A stretch of 64,000 nucleotides of DNA from Roseiarcus sp963748545 (GCA_963748545.1 CAVVJO010000014.1:233932-297931); one strand, 5' to 3'; shown: positions 53,834-64,000, counted from the stretch's first letter. The notes: generated from the letters alone by a model not told the origin. Program-made: numbers and translations.

Positions 53834-54149
53834 TGCGGGCTCCTTGAGCGTTGGCGGACGACAACCCCTCGCATGCGCGGTTGGTTCCGGGATCGCCTAT
53901 GCTCTGGTCGGCGCGGCGCCCTTTTTGCCCCTCGGCGCCAAAATCGTCATCGCTTCTTCGCATGCGTTGGCGTATAAGCACCCTGCTTGGACCGAACGTC
54001 AGCCGCGGTCGCGGACATGCGAGGGCGGGCTTGGCGAATTCCAACGCGCCGCGCCGCAAGGATCCTCCAGACCATCCTTCCGCAAGCGCAGTCGAGCGGC
54101 CGTTCGGCGACGATTTCCTCAAGACGGCGGGTCGGGCGGAGTTTTCAAG
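53834..54149. other. Intergenic region between divergent genes, no gene seen
   Basis: 316 bases between the starts of the YciE-like and desaturase genes. A plus-strand frame stays open upstream of the desaturase but has no plausible start or family resemblance. The promoters of both neighbours should lie here; no clear motif was identified. Confidence 0.5.
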
Positions 54150-55193
54150 ATGGCGAGGACGGAACCGATCGAGCCCGTGCGGGCGGCGCGGGATTGGGCG
54201 CTTGCGCTCAAGCCTTACCGCGAGGCCGACACGGGTCGCGCGACATGGGAGCTGGCGGTCACTTTTCCGCCCTTCGCCGCGCTCTGGGCGGCGATGGTGG
54301 TCGCGTCGAGCCACGGCGTCTTCTGGCTGTCGTTCGCCTTGGCGCCGTTCGCCGCTGGGCTGCTCGTTCGGCTCTTCATGATCCAGCATGATTGCGGACA
54401 TGGCGCGTTCTTTCCCAACAAGCAGGCCAACGAATGGGTCGGCCGCGCGATCGGGGTGCTGACCATGACGCCTTACGATCTTTGGCGGCGCTCGCACGCG
54501 ATCCACCACGCAACGTCGGGCAATCTCGACCGGCGCGGCATTGGCGACATCGACACCCTGACGGTCCGCGAATATTTCGCGCGGCCGTGGCGCGCGCGGC
54601 TCGCCTACCGTCTTTACCGCCATCCCCTGGTGATGTTCGGGATTGGCCCCGCTTATGTCTTCCTGATCGAGAACCGCCTGCCGCTCGGCTTCATGCGCAA
54701 GGGCGCGATGCCCTGGCTCAGCACGATGTCGACCAACGCCGGCATTCTGCTGGCGGCCGGGCTCCTGATCTGGGCCGTGGGCCTTGCGCCGGTTCTGATC
54801 GTCCATCTGCCGATCGTCGTCATCGGGGCGACCGCGGGCGTCTGGCTTTTCTATGTTCAGCATCAGTTCGAGGGGACGACCTGGGAGCGGACGCCGGACT
54901 GGAGCCAGCCGGAGGCCGCGCTGCACGGCAGCTCGCTGTACGAATTGCCGCCGCCGCTGGACTGGTTCTCCGGCAACATCGGCGTGCACCATGTGCACCA
55001 CTTGTCGAGCGGCATCCCTTTCTACAGACTAAGTACGGTTATTAAGGACCATCCAGAACTGGGCGCGGTTTCCCGCCTCAGTCTGAAGGACAGTCTGGGC
55101 TGCGTCCGGCTGGCGCTGTGGGATGAGCAGGCGCGAAGGCTGGTTTCGTTCCGCGAGGCGCGGGAGGCGCAACGGCGCGCCGCCAGCGGCTGA
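54150..55193 (+). CDS. Membrane fatty acid desaturase
   Basis: A 347-residue desaturase from ATG 54150. The three histidine boxes of the di-iron site are present: HDCGHGAF (about residue 84), HAIHHATSG (about 120) and GVHHVHH (about 280). Hydrophobic helices lie between them (FPPFAALWAAMVVASSHGVF, LLAAGLLIWAVGLAPVLIVH). The enzyme inserts a double bond in membrane lipid acyl chains using oxygen and electrons from ferredoxin or a cytochrome; positional specificity is not predictable. It is convergent with the transglutaminase-like gene, with only a few bases between stops. Confidence 0.9.
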   Translation: MARTEPIEPVRAARDWALALKPYREADTGRATWELAVTFPPFAALWAAMVVASSHGVFWLSFALAPFAAGLLVRLFMIQHDCGHGAFFPNKQANEWVGRAIGVLTMTPYDLWRRSHAIHHATSGNLDRRGIGDIDTLTVREYFARPWRARLAYRLYRHPLVMFGIGPAYVFLIENRLPLGFMRKGAMPWLSTMSTNAGILLAAGLLIWAVGLAPVLIVHLPIVVIGATAGVWLFYVQHQFEGTTWERTPDWSQPEAALHGSSLYELPPPLDWFSGNIGVHHVHHLSSGIPFYRLSTVIKDHPELGAVSRLSLKDSLGCVRLALWDEQARRLVSFREAREAQRRAASG

Positions 55194-55198
55194 GCGGA

Positions 55199-56020
55199 TC
55201 AGACCGAGGACACGGATTGGGTCTCCTCGGTCACGACGCTGAACGCCTTGAGGATATGTGGGCCGAACGAGTTGACCAGCGGGATGTCGGCGGCGTCGCG
55301 TCCGCGCGCGATCAGGACCCGGCCGATGCGCGGCATGTTGTGGCGCGCGTCGAAGGTCAGCCACCGTCCCCCGAGGAACACGTCGAACCAGGCGTTGAAA
55401 TCCATCGGCGAAGGGTCCGGCGGCACGCCGATGTCGCCGAGGTAGCCGTTGCAGTAGCGCGCGGGGATGTTCATGCAGCGGCAGAACGCGACGGCGAGAT
55501 GCGCGAAGTCGCGACACACCCCGACGCGCTCGTCGTAGGCTTCCTGAGCCGTGCGCGTGGCGCGCGCGCTCTGGTAGTCGAAAGCGATGTGGCGGTTGAC
55601 GAAGTCGCAAATCGCCTGCACCCGCGCCCATCCCGGCGGCATCTGGCCGAAAAGGCTCCAGGCGATCGGGCTGAGCTTGTCGGTCTCGCAATAGCGGCTG
55701 CCGACGAGATAGAGGAGCGTTTCGTCGGGCAGGTCCGCCACGGAAATCTCCGCAGCGTCGGGCGCGACCGGATCGGGCAGGGCGCTCACTTCGACGACGC
55801 CGAAGTTCGAAATCGTGAGGTCCCCGGCCGGCGCATTGAACCGCCGGCAGCGATTGCCGAAGACATCCGAATAGAGCCACAATTCGACGTGCGGCGTCGA
55901 GGCGAACGGCGTTTCCGCCCTCACCGCCGGGACACGCGAGGGGTGCACGTCGAGCTGGCAGATCATCGGCGTCGGCGCGCTGCAGGTGAACGTCATCTCG
56001 TAGCCGTAGCGGATCAGCAT
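55199..56020 (-). CDS. Transglutaminase-like cysteine protease family protein
   Basis: A 273-residue protein with an N-terminal beta region (YGYEMTFTCSAPTPMICQLD) typical of bacterial transglutaminase-like proteins and a core domain with the catalytic triad: Cys in ERVGVCRDFAHLAVAFCR (about residue 170), His/Trp-type position in DFNAWFDVFLGGRW and Asp/His in LTFDARHNMPRIGR. No signal peptide is seen, so it is probably cytoplasmic. Members cleave peptides or amides; true cross-linking is rare in bacteria. It is convergent with the desaturase gene. Confidence 0.85.
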   Translation of the reverse strand: MLIRYGYEMTFTCSAPTPMICQLDVHPSRVPAVRAETPFASTPHVELWLYSDVFGNRCRRFNAPAGDLTISNFGVVEVSALPDPVAPDAAEISVADLPDETLLYLVGSRYCETDKLSPIAWSLFGQMPPGWARVQAICDFVNRHIAFDYQSARATRTAQEAYDERVGVCRDFAHLAVAFCRCMNIPARYCNGYLGDIGVPPDPSPMDFNAWFDVFLGGRWLTFDARHNMPRIGRVLIARGRDAADIPLVNSFGPHILKAFSVVTEETQSVSSV

Positions 56021-56569
56021 GGCCGGTCTCCCTTTCGCCCCTCGCCGCGACCGGGTGAGGTTAACCTCAAACCCTGTTCGATGGCCATGTCGCGGAAGAC
56101 CGGGGTGACGCGAGGCCGCCGCGGGCCGGTTCGGCGCCCCAAAGAACCCGGGCGCGAAATCAACGTTTTCAGGATCTTGCAGCGGAATTCCCGGGCGTTC
56201 GTCACGCCCGCCAAGCTCGGGGCGAAAGCGTGGCGCCTTTCCCCTGGGCGATGGCGTCCGATCCGCGCAACGGCGCGGAGGCGGGGGCGATCCCGGGGAA
56301 CGGCGGAGACTCGCCGGGCGGCGGAATCAACGATTTGAAGCCATTGCGCGGGTTTCCCCGGCGATTCTCGCTTTGCGCCGCGCGGCCAAGAGGGATTGCG
56401 GGCGTCGCGGCTTGCCGCCGCCAGTCGGCTGGGGCCTCGGACGCAGCGGCTGGACCGCCGCCTTCGCGGGTGGGACAATGGCCCGGTCGCGCGGGCGCAG
56501 CCGTCGGGACTCGTTCAGCAGCGCAGCGTCCGCTGGGACCGGGCGACCACGAGGCGTCTTTGGCGGAAT
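56021..56569. other. High-GC non-coding stretch before the composition change
   Basis: 549 bases upstream of the transglutaminase-like gene. No frame has a believable start or family. It retains the GC-rich composition of the main chromosome right up to the truncated glycosyltransferase at about 56570. Confidence 0.5.
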
Positions 56570-56815
56570 CGCGATCCCGGCATTCATCCCCGAGGCAAAT
56601 CCGGCATTCACCGGTAATTCGACCAGGATATCGGGAGCAATTCCGCGAATTTCTAATTCACGCTTCAGTCTGGCCCGATCCGCGACGGACGAGCCATTAT
56701 CCACGAGGATGACTTCCACGTCGCCACGATCCGCGCTCCTGTCGATCGAGGCAAGACAATCGACCACAAAATCCGCATAGCCGAAGTTGAGAACCACACA
56801 ACTGACCGCTATCAC
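56570..56815 (-). pseudogene. Glycosyltransferase family 2, N-terminal fragment
   Basis: From GTG 56815, about 82 residues match the start of a GT-A, rhamnosyltransferase-type enzyme: VSCVVLNFGYADFVVDCLAS, VEVILVDNGSSVADRARLK and LPVNAGFASGMNAGIA. A normal protein would continue with a nucleotide-binding DxD region, but here the sequence turns at about 56570 into Arg/Pro-rich nonsense of high GC. The gene is therefore cut at its 3' side, at the point where base composition changes. It starts just after the flippase stop and was the next gene in the polysaccharide operon. Confidence 0.72.
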
Positions 56816-56822
56816 AGGTATG

Positions 56823-58183
56823 TCATCGTCCGAAGAGTTGATAAGGAAGGGCAACCGTACCCGTGACCGCAATCGTTCCGATGAAAATAACGCGCCGCGA
56901 AACGGCTTTCGGTAACTTCGGGATGAGCAGTCCGGCGTGTGCCGCGATCATCGCAAGGTACAGCGTAAACGCGAAAGAAAGCGCGATGCACAGAGCAAGC
57001 TGAGTCGCCTCCGGCCCGGCGCGACGCGTCAGCATCAGGGCGGGAAACGACAGGGTCGAAATCGCCAGATAACATGTCATCGGGAGAACGGACTCGCGAA
57101 CTTCCAGTAATTTCTGGACATAATTAGCGAGCGAAAGACTGACAATTCCGGGTATGGTCCAGAGTACGACCCGCGCACTCTCCGAGTACTTCGCGCCCAG
57201 AATTAATGGAGCGGCAAATGGATAGGCAAGCGCGCAAATGGCCGCGAACAGAATTGTGACACCCCCATACCACGGCAATATCGCGGTCCATTGCGAATAA
57301 AAATGACCGGCGCCGCGATCCCGATACCCACCCAGCAGCTTAGGGTGCAGGTAAAGAAGCAGAAAGCCCGTAACCAGCAGGCTGCTTTGCACAAATAGGC
57401 GGAAGCCCGCCAGAAAAGCGGTCGACTCCAGCGGAGGCAAAAGACGAACCGCGGCAAACTGCGGAAGATACTGAAGGACCTGCAGGATGGATGTCCAAAG
57501 CGAAATTGAAATACCGTAGCGAAGCCAGTGATTCTCCGCGTTCCGCTTCCTCGGGACGTCCGGGCAATACAAAGGACTGGCCTGAAGGATCGCAATGGCC
57601 GCACCGACTCTGCAGACGGCCATCGCCGACAGCACAAGAATGCCGCTGCGGGTGGCATAGGCGACGCCCGCGGTAAGTCCGATGTCAACGAATAGACGCC
57701 AGGCATTCAGACGAATCCAGAGCCTGTCTTGTCCGTCGATCTGAAGGGCAGCCAGGCCCGCGCGGTATATGAGGTCGGCAACGACAATGGCCGCAAGCAG
57801 GGCACGAATTCCAGGTGCGAGTGGGGCGTGCGGTCCGAATAACGACGGTAGAGCCAGCAGAATCAGGATGGCGGACAGGGATTCCAGCCAAAGGACACGC
57901 CGGATGGAGCGGCCAACGTCCGCGACGGCGTAACGGTAGATCACCAGTTCAAGCCATGTCGAGGCGGTGTTCGTGAGAAAGATGGCGGTGGCAAATCCTG
58001 AGAGCAGCGTATGTGCCGCATCGAGCGGCATCCAGCGAACGACCAGAAGCGTCAGGATGTTGGGCGCAAGATTCAACGCAAGACGGGAAGCGGAGTAAAG
58101 GGTGGCGCATAGGCACGCCGCAAGAACGGAATTTTGGATACAGGGGCAGCGACGGCGGGGGCAGGTTCAAGCAACGGCGTCAT
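56823..58183 (-). CDS. Polysaccharide flippase (Wzx/MATE-like), one frame break near the start
   Basis: Polytopic protein of about 453 residues with at least ten hydrophobic helices. The main frame runs from about 58140 to 56823 (RLALNLAPNILTLLVVRW, GISISLWTSILQVLQYLPQF, LILGAKYSESARVVLWTIPG). The start ATG 58183 with TPLLEPAPAVAAP is in the adjacent frame, joined if one C is added to the C4 run (plus 58143-58146), giving CIQNSVLAACLCATLYSASR. Wzx-type flippases move lipid-linked repeat units across the inner membrane. It overlaps the end of the upstream polymerase-like gene by a few bases. It is the best-preserved gene of the polysaccharide block. Confidence 0.72.
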
Positions 58184-59575
58184 GATCCTGCCAATCCGGG
58201 GTAAAGCGGAATCCGAGCAACACAGCAAGAATGTAGCTTGCGCTTGGTGTGCTAATGGCATTGTAGAAATAGATGCACACGATGGCGGCCTGTAAGCATT
58301 CCTACGTACCAAGGAACCGATACCCACGCACCGATCGCGCACCGAAAGGAACAAAACAGCAAATGGGCGAACCAAAATAGCCCCATTGCGCCGAACGAAT
58401 ACGCGATAGTCACGAAGCTGTTGTCGAAGGTACGAGCGAACATCACATCCTTGGATGCTACACCTGTGATGGGTGTCGCGTCGTTGCCAAGAAAGAAACT
58501 GTTCTCGGCGCCAAGGCCGTAACCGACGACCAGCGTGAGCGGATTGTCGAGCATTGAATCCACCGCATCCGACATGGCACTGGTGCGATGGCTGTAGCTG
58601 AATGAATCCTGCAATTCCGTGACCCTGCTTACCGCGACAGCGTAGGATTCTTCAATGCGGCTCATAATTCGGTCCTGCCAGGGCGGGTAGAGGAGAACGG
58701 CCGCAACAATTCCGGTACCAGCCAGAACGTGCAGGATAATCGGCAGCCAGGAAGGGCCTCTCCTGAGCGAGTAGACGGTCACCGTGATCACAGTGCTGGC
58801 GATTAATGCCAGCCAGGAACTGCGGCTCAGACTCGCGAATGCAGCAACAGCGTTAATGGATAGGAGTAATGGCCAAACTATCCGGGCATCGCGGAGATAA
58901 AACCCCAACGCTCCCACGCCGGCGACGGCTCCCAGAGTACCGAGGGCAAGAGGATTACCCATGGTCCCGATTGCGCGAAACGAATCCGCGGAACGATGAT
59001 AAGCGCTATCGTCAAAGCGCAGGCCCGTAAGCCATGAATAGGCCCTATCCAGCCCGACATAATCCTTGACAGCATATTCACCGATGGCGATCAGACTGAC
59101 CACCGACGATGCCCACAACATTCCGTAAGCCCAGCGGACGGGTTCACCACAGCGGAGTTGCCAGAGGCCCGCAAGCATAGTCACGCTGAGGAAAGCGGAC
59201 CACTCGAACGGGGGTCCCGCGAAGGTAGCTCCAGTCGTATGTCCGCATCGTCGCAGCCGTCCCCGTGGAGAGCACAATCAGCGCAACAATGAAAAACGGG
59301 AATAAGGAGCGGAATTCCTGGAACGAAGGCTTTACGCGGAGGATTCCGGTAATGCCAGAATAGTCACAAGCGTCGAAACGTAAGCCCCCAGGCTGCCGAA
59401 GACGGTGCTCATGGATGCGGGAAACATCAGAACAACCAAACCGGCTAACGCCAGTTCCAGGCCCGGCCGTGGCTTGGGTGGCCGTGAATGTTCAGAAATA
59501 TCCAGGGTCGGTGAAAAGCCTTCTTCGGCAACGCTGTCTGCATTCGGGTGTTCTCGGGTCTCTGACGCCCCAGAC
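58167..59575 (-). pseudogene. O-antigen ligase/polymerase-like (Wzy) protein, at least three frame breaks
   Basis: Multi-helix protein rebuilt from several frames. The N-terminal helix LELALAGLVVLMFPASMSTV is near 59440, followed after breaks near 59345 and 59220 by the main frame (SVTMLAGLWQLRCGEPVRWA, AIGTMGNPLALGTLGAVAGV, SINAVAAFASLSRSSWLALI, the large periplasmic loop with SYSHRTSAMSDAVDSMLDNP and VVGYGLGAENSFFLG). The last break, near 58295, leads to AAIVCIYFYNAISTPSASYI and the stop at 58167. The GYGLG and SR-SSW motifs are those of O-antigen ligase-fold polymerases. The start is not resolved. Confidence 0.65.
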
Positions 59576-61724
59576 TCAGCCGTTACCTTTTCTGGGCTTT
59601 CCGTAGTACTTGCTGTAGGTATCGTAATAGTAGCGGCTGTGTAGCATCTCTTTTCGAACCTCGTTGAGGATCATACCCACGGTATTAGCCCGCAGGTCCT
59701 GCAGAATGGCGAGCACCGGCCGCGACGGCGACACGATCCGTTTTGCCCGCCCGAGTCACTACAATCACGCCATCCGCCGCGGCTGCCATCTGCAGGGGTT
59801 CCGGGAAACCGAGCAGCGGCGGAGCGTCAATGATCGTCAGGCCGAACTCTTCGGTCGCCTCTTCCAGTAACTGCGGCAACTGTTGCCCGACCTGGTCGGC
59901 AGATCTTCTGCCCGTCGCACCTGCTGGCAGTACATAGAGTTCCAGGTCTGGACGTGGTTGAATCAGGGCGTCTCTCCATGTGAGTTCGCCATCGAGAACC
60001 TTGGTCAGTCCGCCCGAATTCGGAATCCGGAAAAGCCTGTGTACACTCGGGCGGCGCATATCCGCATCGATTAGCAACGTCCGCCGACCGCTGTTCCGCG
60101 TTTGAAATGGCAATGTGCGCCGCGACGGTAGACTTCCCTTCCGAAGGCGTGGCGCTCGTCATCAACACGGATCTCAACCTGCTGTCGAAATCCGTCAGGA
60201 GGACGGAATTCAGAATCGTGCGCACGGCTTCGTCGAATGCCGAGTGCCGGGTGCTTTCGCGGATCGGAGCCAACTGGGCCGGATAACCTGGCTCGGAATT
60301 GCCTTCCAACACAAGGCCTTTAATCAGGTCTTCTTTTCCGATCGAAGGCAATACGCCGAGCAACCGGGCCTGAAGACTTCTGGTGATTTGCTCCGGGTTG
60401 CGGATGGTTGTGTCCACCCGATCGGTCAAAATGACAGCAAACACCGCCATGACCGACGAACAAATAAAAGCGAGCGCGAGATTCAACGGAAAGTTCGGGT
60501 AGAACGGCCTGCTCGGAGGCCTGGCAACGTCGGAAATCCGGGCCATGTTGTTTTGAAAACCCGAGTTGATCTCGTCCTGACGAATGCGCTTGACCAGTTC
60601 TTCGTAGAGCATTCGGTCGGTATCGGCCTCCTGCTTGGCTCGCTGGTACTCGAAATAGCGCGCATTGAGATGATCGTATTCCTGTTTGGTATCCGCGAGA
60701 TCCCGCTGGAGGAGCGCTTCCTGATTCTGCGCCCGGTGGAACTCCACAGCGCTTTGCTTCACATGAATAGCGACGGAAGCGTCTAACTGGTCTTCCAATT
60801 CCTTCACCGCCGCTTGCTGCCGGTCGTATTCCGGATGATTGACGCCAAACCGGGATCTCACGTCCGCAAATCGTCCCCGTGCTTCATTCAGCCTTTTGAC
60901 AGTTTCGCGCAGATCCTCGTTTTGAGACGAACCGAGGGCCGCTTCAAGCGAACCCGCGGCAAGCGAGTTGTACATCGATTCAGCCTTGACCCGCTCCGAT
61001 TGCACCTTAGTGTATTCAGTGTTCAGCTGCAGAAGGCGCGCGGCAAGAATATTGGTTTCTCTTCCGGATTTACTACATTCAGTTCCCGCTCCAGTGCGGC
61101 TAATTTTGCGCTCGACTCCTCGGCCTTCGCCCGCAGGCCCTGCAGTTCCCGGCTCATGAAACGCGAAAGGTCGGCTCAAGTGGCGAATCCTGATCTCGTA
61201 GGTGTGCTCAATGTAGGACTGCGCAACCCCGTTCGCGATAGCGGCGGAGAGGTCAGGATCGGTGGAGCGGTACCCTATCTGAAGCACATCGGTATTGGGG
61301 AACCGAGTGGACGAGACTTTTTGAGAACAATGGGGGCGGCTCTGATTTTCGCGATTCTCAAAGGGCGTCATAGCGGCGGCATTCACCTGACCCTCTCGCT
61401 GGAGCAAATCGTATTTCTCCGCGAGTGGGCGAACTACAGAATCGCTTTGGATCAAGCGGATCTGAAGCTATGAACGTTTCCGCCTCGCCGAGCTGACTGA
61501 CGGTCGCAGACTGGGAATCCTTACCGTATTTTTTGGCCGCTCCGCTATCGATATAAAGAGTTGCTGAGGATTCTATACAGTGGCGTAAGACGAGCGCTCA
61601 CCAGGGCGGTGGCGGTTACGGCCAGAAAGGAGAAAAACAGGCCATCTTGATGGTGCGTCCGCAGCAGCCAGGAAATAGTGAGCAAACGGGAGGTTGCCGT
61701 GAACCGATTCGGGTCGAGATCCAT
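59576..61724 (-). pseudogene. Wzc-type polysaccharide co-polymerase and tyrosine kinase (BY-kinase), several frame breaks
   Basis: Composite of about 716 residues. The first helix is LFFSFLAVTATALVSA; a Wzz domain follows with TDPDLSAAIANGVAQSYIEH, a long coiled coil (about 61100-60560) and PPSRPFYPNFPLNLALAFIC, which is the proline-rich second helix. The kinase part has Walker A TSATPSEGKSTVAAH, then after a break near 60110 Walker A-prime TLLIDADMRRPSVHRLF and Walker B LTIIDAPPLLG, and after another break near 59710 the tyrosine tail MLHSRYYYDTYSKYYGKP. Such kinases autophosphorylate the tail and control polymer length and export. Further breaks lie near 61470, 61310 and 61100. Confidence 0.7.
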
Positions 61725-61895
61725 GTGGCGGGGCCAACGAGTTACTGCCGAATCGGTAATGGTAACTTCCGGGCTAACGCCATCGTCTGAATGAGATGAG
61801 CGAACTCCGGCATAAACAAAGGCGCTGACGGCTCCGCTGCCAACTGTAAGGATGGTCCGGGCGTGACTTTGATAGGTGTAATTCGCATATTCGTA

Positions 61896-62762
61896 TTATC
61901 GGGGAATATACAACAGGTCGCCGGGAAACAGCGGCATATCCGGGGATTTACGCGCGAGGATGCTCTTCAGCGGGTACAGGATCTTTTTCCAGAATACCTG
62001 GTGGATCTTTGCGGTAGATCCAGGCGCGATTTGAGGCGTAGGGCTGAGAACCCGCGCGATCGAGAGAATCCTCATCACCGTCGGTGGCGAAAGGTCGCGA
62101 AGAGGGATGGGACCGGGTTTGTGGACGTTCCCCATCACATATATCCTGAGCGCCTCCGGAATGCGAAACTCGCTTTCTGCCTTCGAGGAGATAATTCAGG
62201 CCTGGATTGCTTCCGCTCATCAGTTCGTTGAGATTAATGGTGACATAGGGATTCTCGCCATCGCGCACTCCTCTGACGGTGTCAGCAACAAAACGAGCCC
62301 CGCGTCTTCCGTGAGGCCCTCCGCCCGGGCCAACGCGTCGAGCAGGCGCGTCTCACCTATCGCCTGGAACGTGACTGGTTTTCGTACGGCCCCGTTCACG
62401 CTGACATACCGACTGTTGTATTCCATGATGGTGACACTCATGACAATCTTGGCTTGAGGATAATCTGCTCGGACAATTTCAGTGCTTTCCCGATTGAGCT
62501 CTCCAGTTCAAACGGAAGCAGTCCTGGGCTGTTTCGCACTGGGAGTTCCAGTAGCGGAAGATGAATGAAACCATCCGGCCTCTACCCGCACCGTACGGGT
62601 GAGTTCGGGGAATCGATACAGATGGGAAACGGCAATCAAATCGTTTGGAGCAACTTTGTGTGCGGCAGATTTGCCACCGCCAACTGCTGCTCGACAACGT
62701 TGGGCCGGGTCTGCCCTACAAGACCAACCGAAGCAAGTGCTGAAAACTGCCAATTTGAGCAT
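61896..62762 (-). pseudogene. Polysaccharide export protein (Wza-like, SLBB), many frame breaks
   Basis: The reading frame must be changed about every 100-200 bases, yet the family is clear. A signal-like start at ATG 62762 (MLKLAVF then SALASVGLVGQ) is followed by VAPNDLIAVS, PELTRTVRVEA, the LPLLELPV strand and LSVTIMEYNSRYVSVNGAVR (export-domain beta strands), then GETRLLDALARAEGLTEDAG (SLBB-like), ENPYVTINLNELMSGSNPGL, YVMGNVHKPG and a final MPLFPGDLLYIPR. Wza-type proteins form the outer-membrane exit channel for polysaccharide. With this density of breaks the gene cannot make a functional product as sequenced. Confidence 0.65.
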
Positions 62763-62893
62763 TTTGACGTTCCGATGGGTCGTAAATCCTGGGCAGCACA
62801 CTCATGCCGGGCAGGGCGACGGATAGCCACGTTTCCCGCGCGCGCAACAGATTAAGAGGAGCACCGAAAGTATCGGAAATCGGGCGATGGCGA

Positions 62894-64000
62894 TCAGACC
62901 TGTTGCCGCCCCGGTTCCCGACCTTTGAACGCGAGAGCCGAGAGTAAGGCAAAGAAGACGATGGCGACCGCCGCGTTCTGAACAGGGTAGTCGATCAGGC
63001 AGTGAAGAAGACTATGGGGACTCCGATTCCCCAGACTGAGCGCAGGCCGCGAGGAATGGCCCATATGGCAATCGAGATCATCATCGCCAAAAACGGGACG
63101 CCGCCTTCAGCCGCCCACTGTACCCAATCGTTGTGCGCCTGATTGGCGTACAGTCCATCATCGAAGCGGGAATACGCGGGATAGACAGTAGCCCAATTAC
63201 CCAGCCCATACCCAATAACAGATGGTCTTTGAACATCGCCAGCCGACGAGTTTGCCAATTGGCTGAATGTTATCCGGCACCGCGAATCTGGCGAAGAGGC
63301 GGCCCGGACTGTCGTCAGGACCAGAATCACGGCCATCGCGAGGATGGGATTTTCCGCCAATCCTGCCCGACGGGGAGAGATAAGCCCCCGGCGCAGCATG
63401 AGCAGTGGCGCGGCAAGTAACTGATCGTCGCCAGAATGAATCCGGCGCGCGAGGCGGCGACGACGACGCACGCGTACAGGGTAGCCGCAGCCAGTGAATC
63501 CAAAAGACCCACATCGCCACCGAGGAAAGCGCCGTAAAGAGCAAGTGGGAGAGTCAGTTCGGCGAATGCTGCGAAGTGACTGTGATAGACAAACGGTCCG
63601 AAGACAAAGGCAGGATCGTAATTCGTTTCAAACAGACCAAAGATTTTTTGATTTCCCGTGAAGTACTGAGACAGGGAAATCACGCACACGGCAAGGGACA
63701 ACCACATGAAGGCGCCGCGCGCCAAGCGGATCCGCCATGCTAAGTCGGAGAAGACCTGCAGGCAGGTAAAGACCACCGCGAGTGCGCATAGCCAATACAA
63801 CAGCGCAAGTTCCGTGCGCCATAAATCGACGGTTGCGCGAATAAGAATCTGAATGCCCATCCATGCAACGGCAGCCGCCAGCGGGATCAGGACCACACTT
63901 CCTTTTGGAATCCGCCGCCGGACCAGCAAATGGAACACCCATGCCAAAGAAAGAATAAAGACTGGAATCTCGGTCAGACTCACAGGCCAGCGGGCATCCA
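62894..64000 (-). pseudogene. O-antigen ligase-like membrane protein, partial, with frame breaks
   Basis: The frame is open at the right edge (WPVSLTEIPVFILSLAWVFH), so the start lies outside the window. Hydrophobic helices continue to about 63430, where the frame changes; the next frame has VIGYGLGNWATVYPAYSRFD and NQAHNDWVQWAAEGGVPFLA, the signature loop of O-antigen ligases (WaaL/PglL fold). A last break near 63000 leads to LIDYPVQNAAVAIVFFALLS and the stop at 62894. It is a second ligase/polymerase-fold protein in the same block, first in the direction of transcription. Confidence 0.65.

Noticed and set aside
1..64000. tRNA, rRNA, CRISPR array, transposase, integrase or attachment site
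   Set aside because: Looked for on both strands by eye; no cloverleaf with CCA-type end, no regular spacer repeat and no DDE or recombinase protein was found.

Overview
The window is high-GC DNA from about 1 to 56.5 kb and looks like an alphaproteobacterium of the Rhizobiales type. Supporting signs are an AsmA-family C-terminal region, alphaproteobacterial porins ending in Phe, a PEP-CTERM protein, a molybdenum storage protein pair, a (2S)-methylsuccinyl-CoA dehydrogenase of the ethylmalonyl-CoA pathway and Gram-negative envelope genes. Molybdenum storage proteins plus the ethylmalonyl-CoA pathway fit a diazotroph or methylotroph such as Beijerinckiaceae/Methylocystaceae; the genus is inference. 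From about 56.57 kb to the end the base composition is visibly less GC-rich and the content is a broken exopolysaccharide operon. That part may be transferred DNA or a chimeric contig end.

Layout. 1-2.7 kb: end of an AsmA-like protein and an SMR transporter. 2.9-12.8 kb (+ strand): PEP-CTERM protein, OprB-like porin, two Tat-exported YtcJ-type amidohydrolases, a beta-lactamase-fold serine hydrolase, a type B carboxylesterase and a MetA-like outer-membrane protein; together they read as an extracytoplasmic amide/ester hydrolysis island. 12.9-15.2 kb: small membrane protein, porin, small secreted protein. 15.3-19.6 kb: modABC followed by mosB-mosA, molybdate uptake joined to molybdenum storage, with a ModE-like palindrome upstream. 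19.8-25.8 kb: a minus-strand operon of meta-cleavage hydrolase, extradiol dioxygenase, flavin hydroxylase and sulfatase, facing a TetR regulator across two palindromes. 25.8-35.4 kb: housekeeping genes (tyrS, thiL, folD) with a class III nucleotide cyclase, inositol monophosphatase, aldose epimerase, SDR and two tandem small genes for peptides with a bacteriocin-type double-glycine leader. 35.5-44 kb: PQQ-type beta-propeller protein, SGNH esterase, tannase-family esterase and a very large YidB-BON-OmpA protein with an internal duplication. 44-56 kb: nudK-like hydrolase, NAD kinase, histidine kinase, RlpA-like protein, mcd, YihY, double SnoaL protein, DNA ligase, YciE-like protein, fatty acid desaturase and a transglutaminase-like protein.

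Many genes that are otherwise well conserved carry one or two single-base frame breaks, repeatedly at short C, G or T runs (near 8312, 10160, 20866, 21752, 24005, 27548, 37674, 39180, 39645, 41766, 43020, 47287 and 58145). This looks more like residual base-calling errors than parallel gene decay, so I annotate these genes as whole reading units and mark the break. The polysaccharide block at the right end has far more breaks, so most of its genes are listed as pseudogenes.

The most interesting unexplained element is the tandem pair of 60- and 63-residue peptides at 33.9-34.4 kb. Each has an LSxxELxxVxGG leader. Their 19-residue Gly/Asn/Thr-rich tails are identical and differ in DNA only by synonymous changes. 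No processing enzyme or exporter lies in the window. No tRNA, rRNA, CRISPR array or intact transposase was seen.
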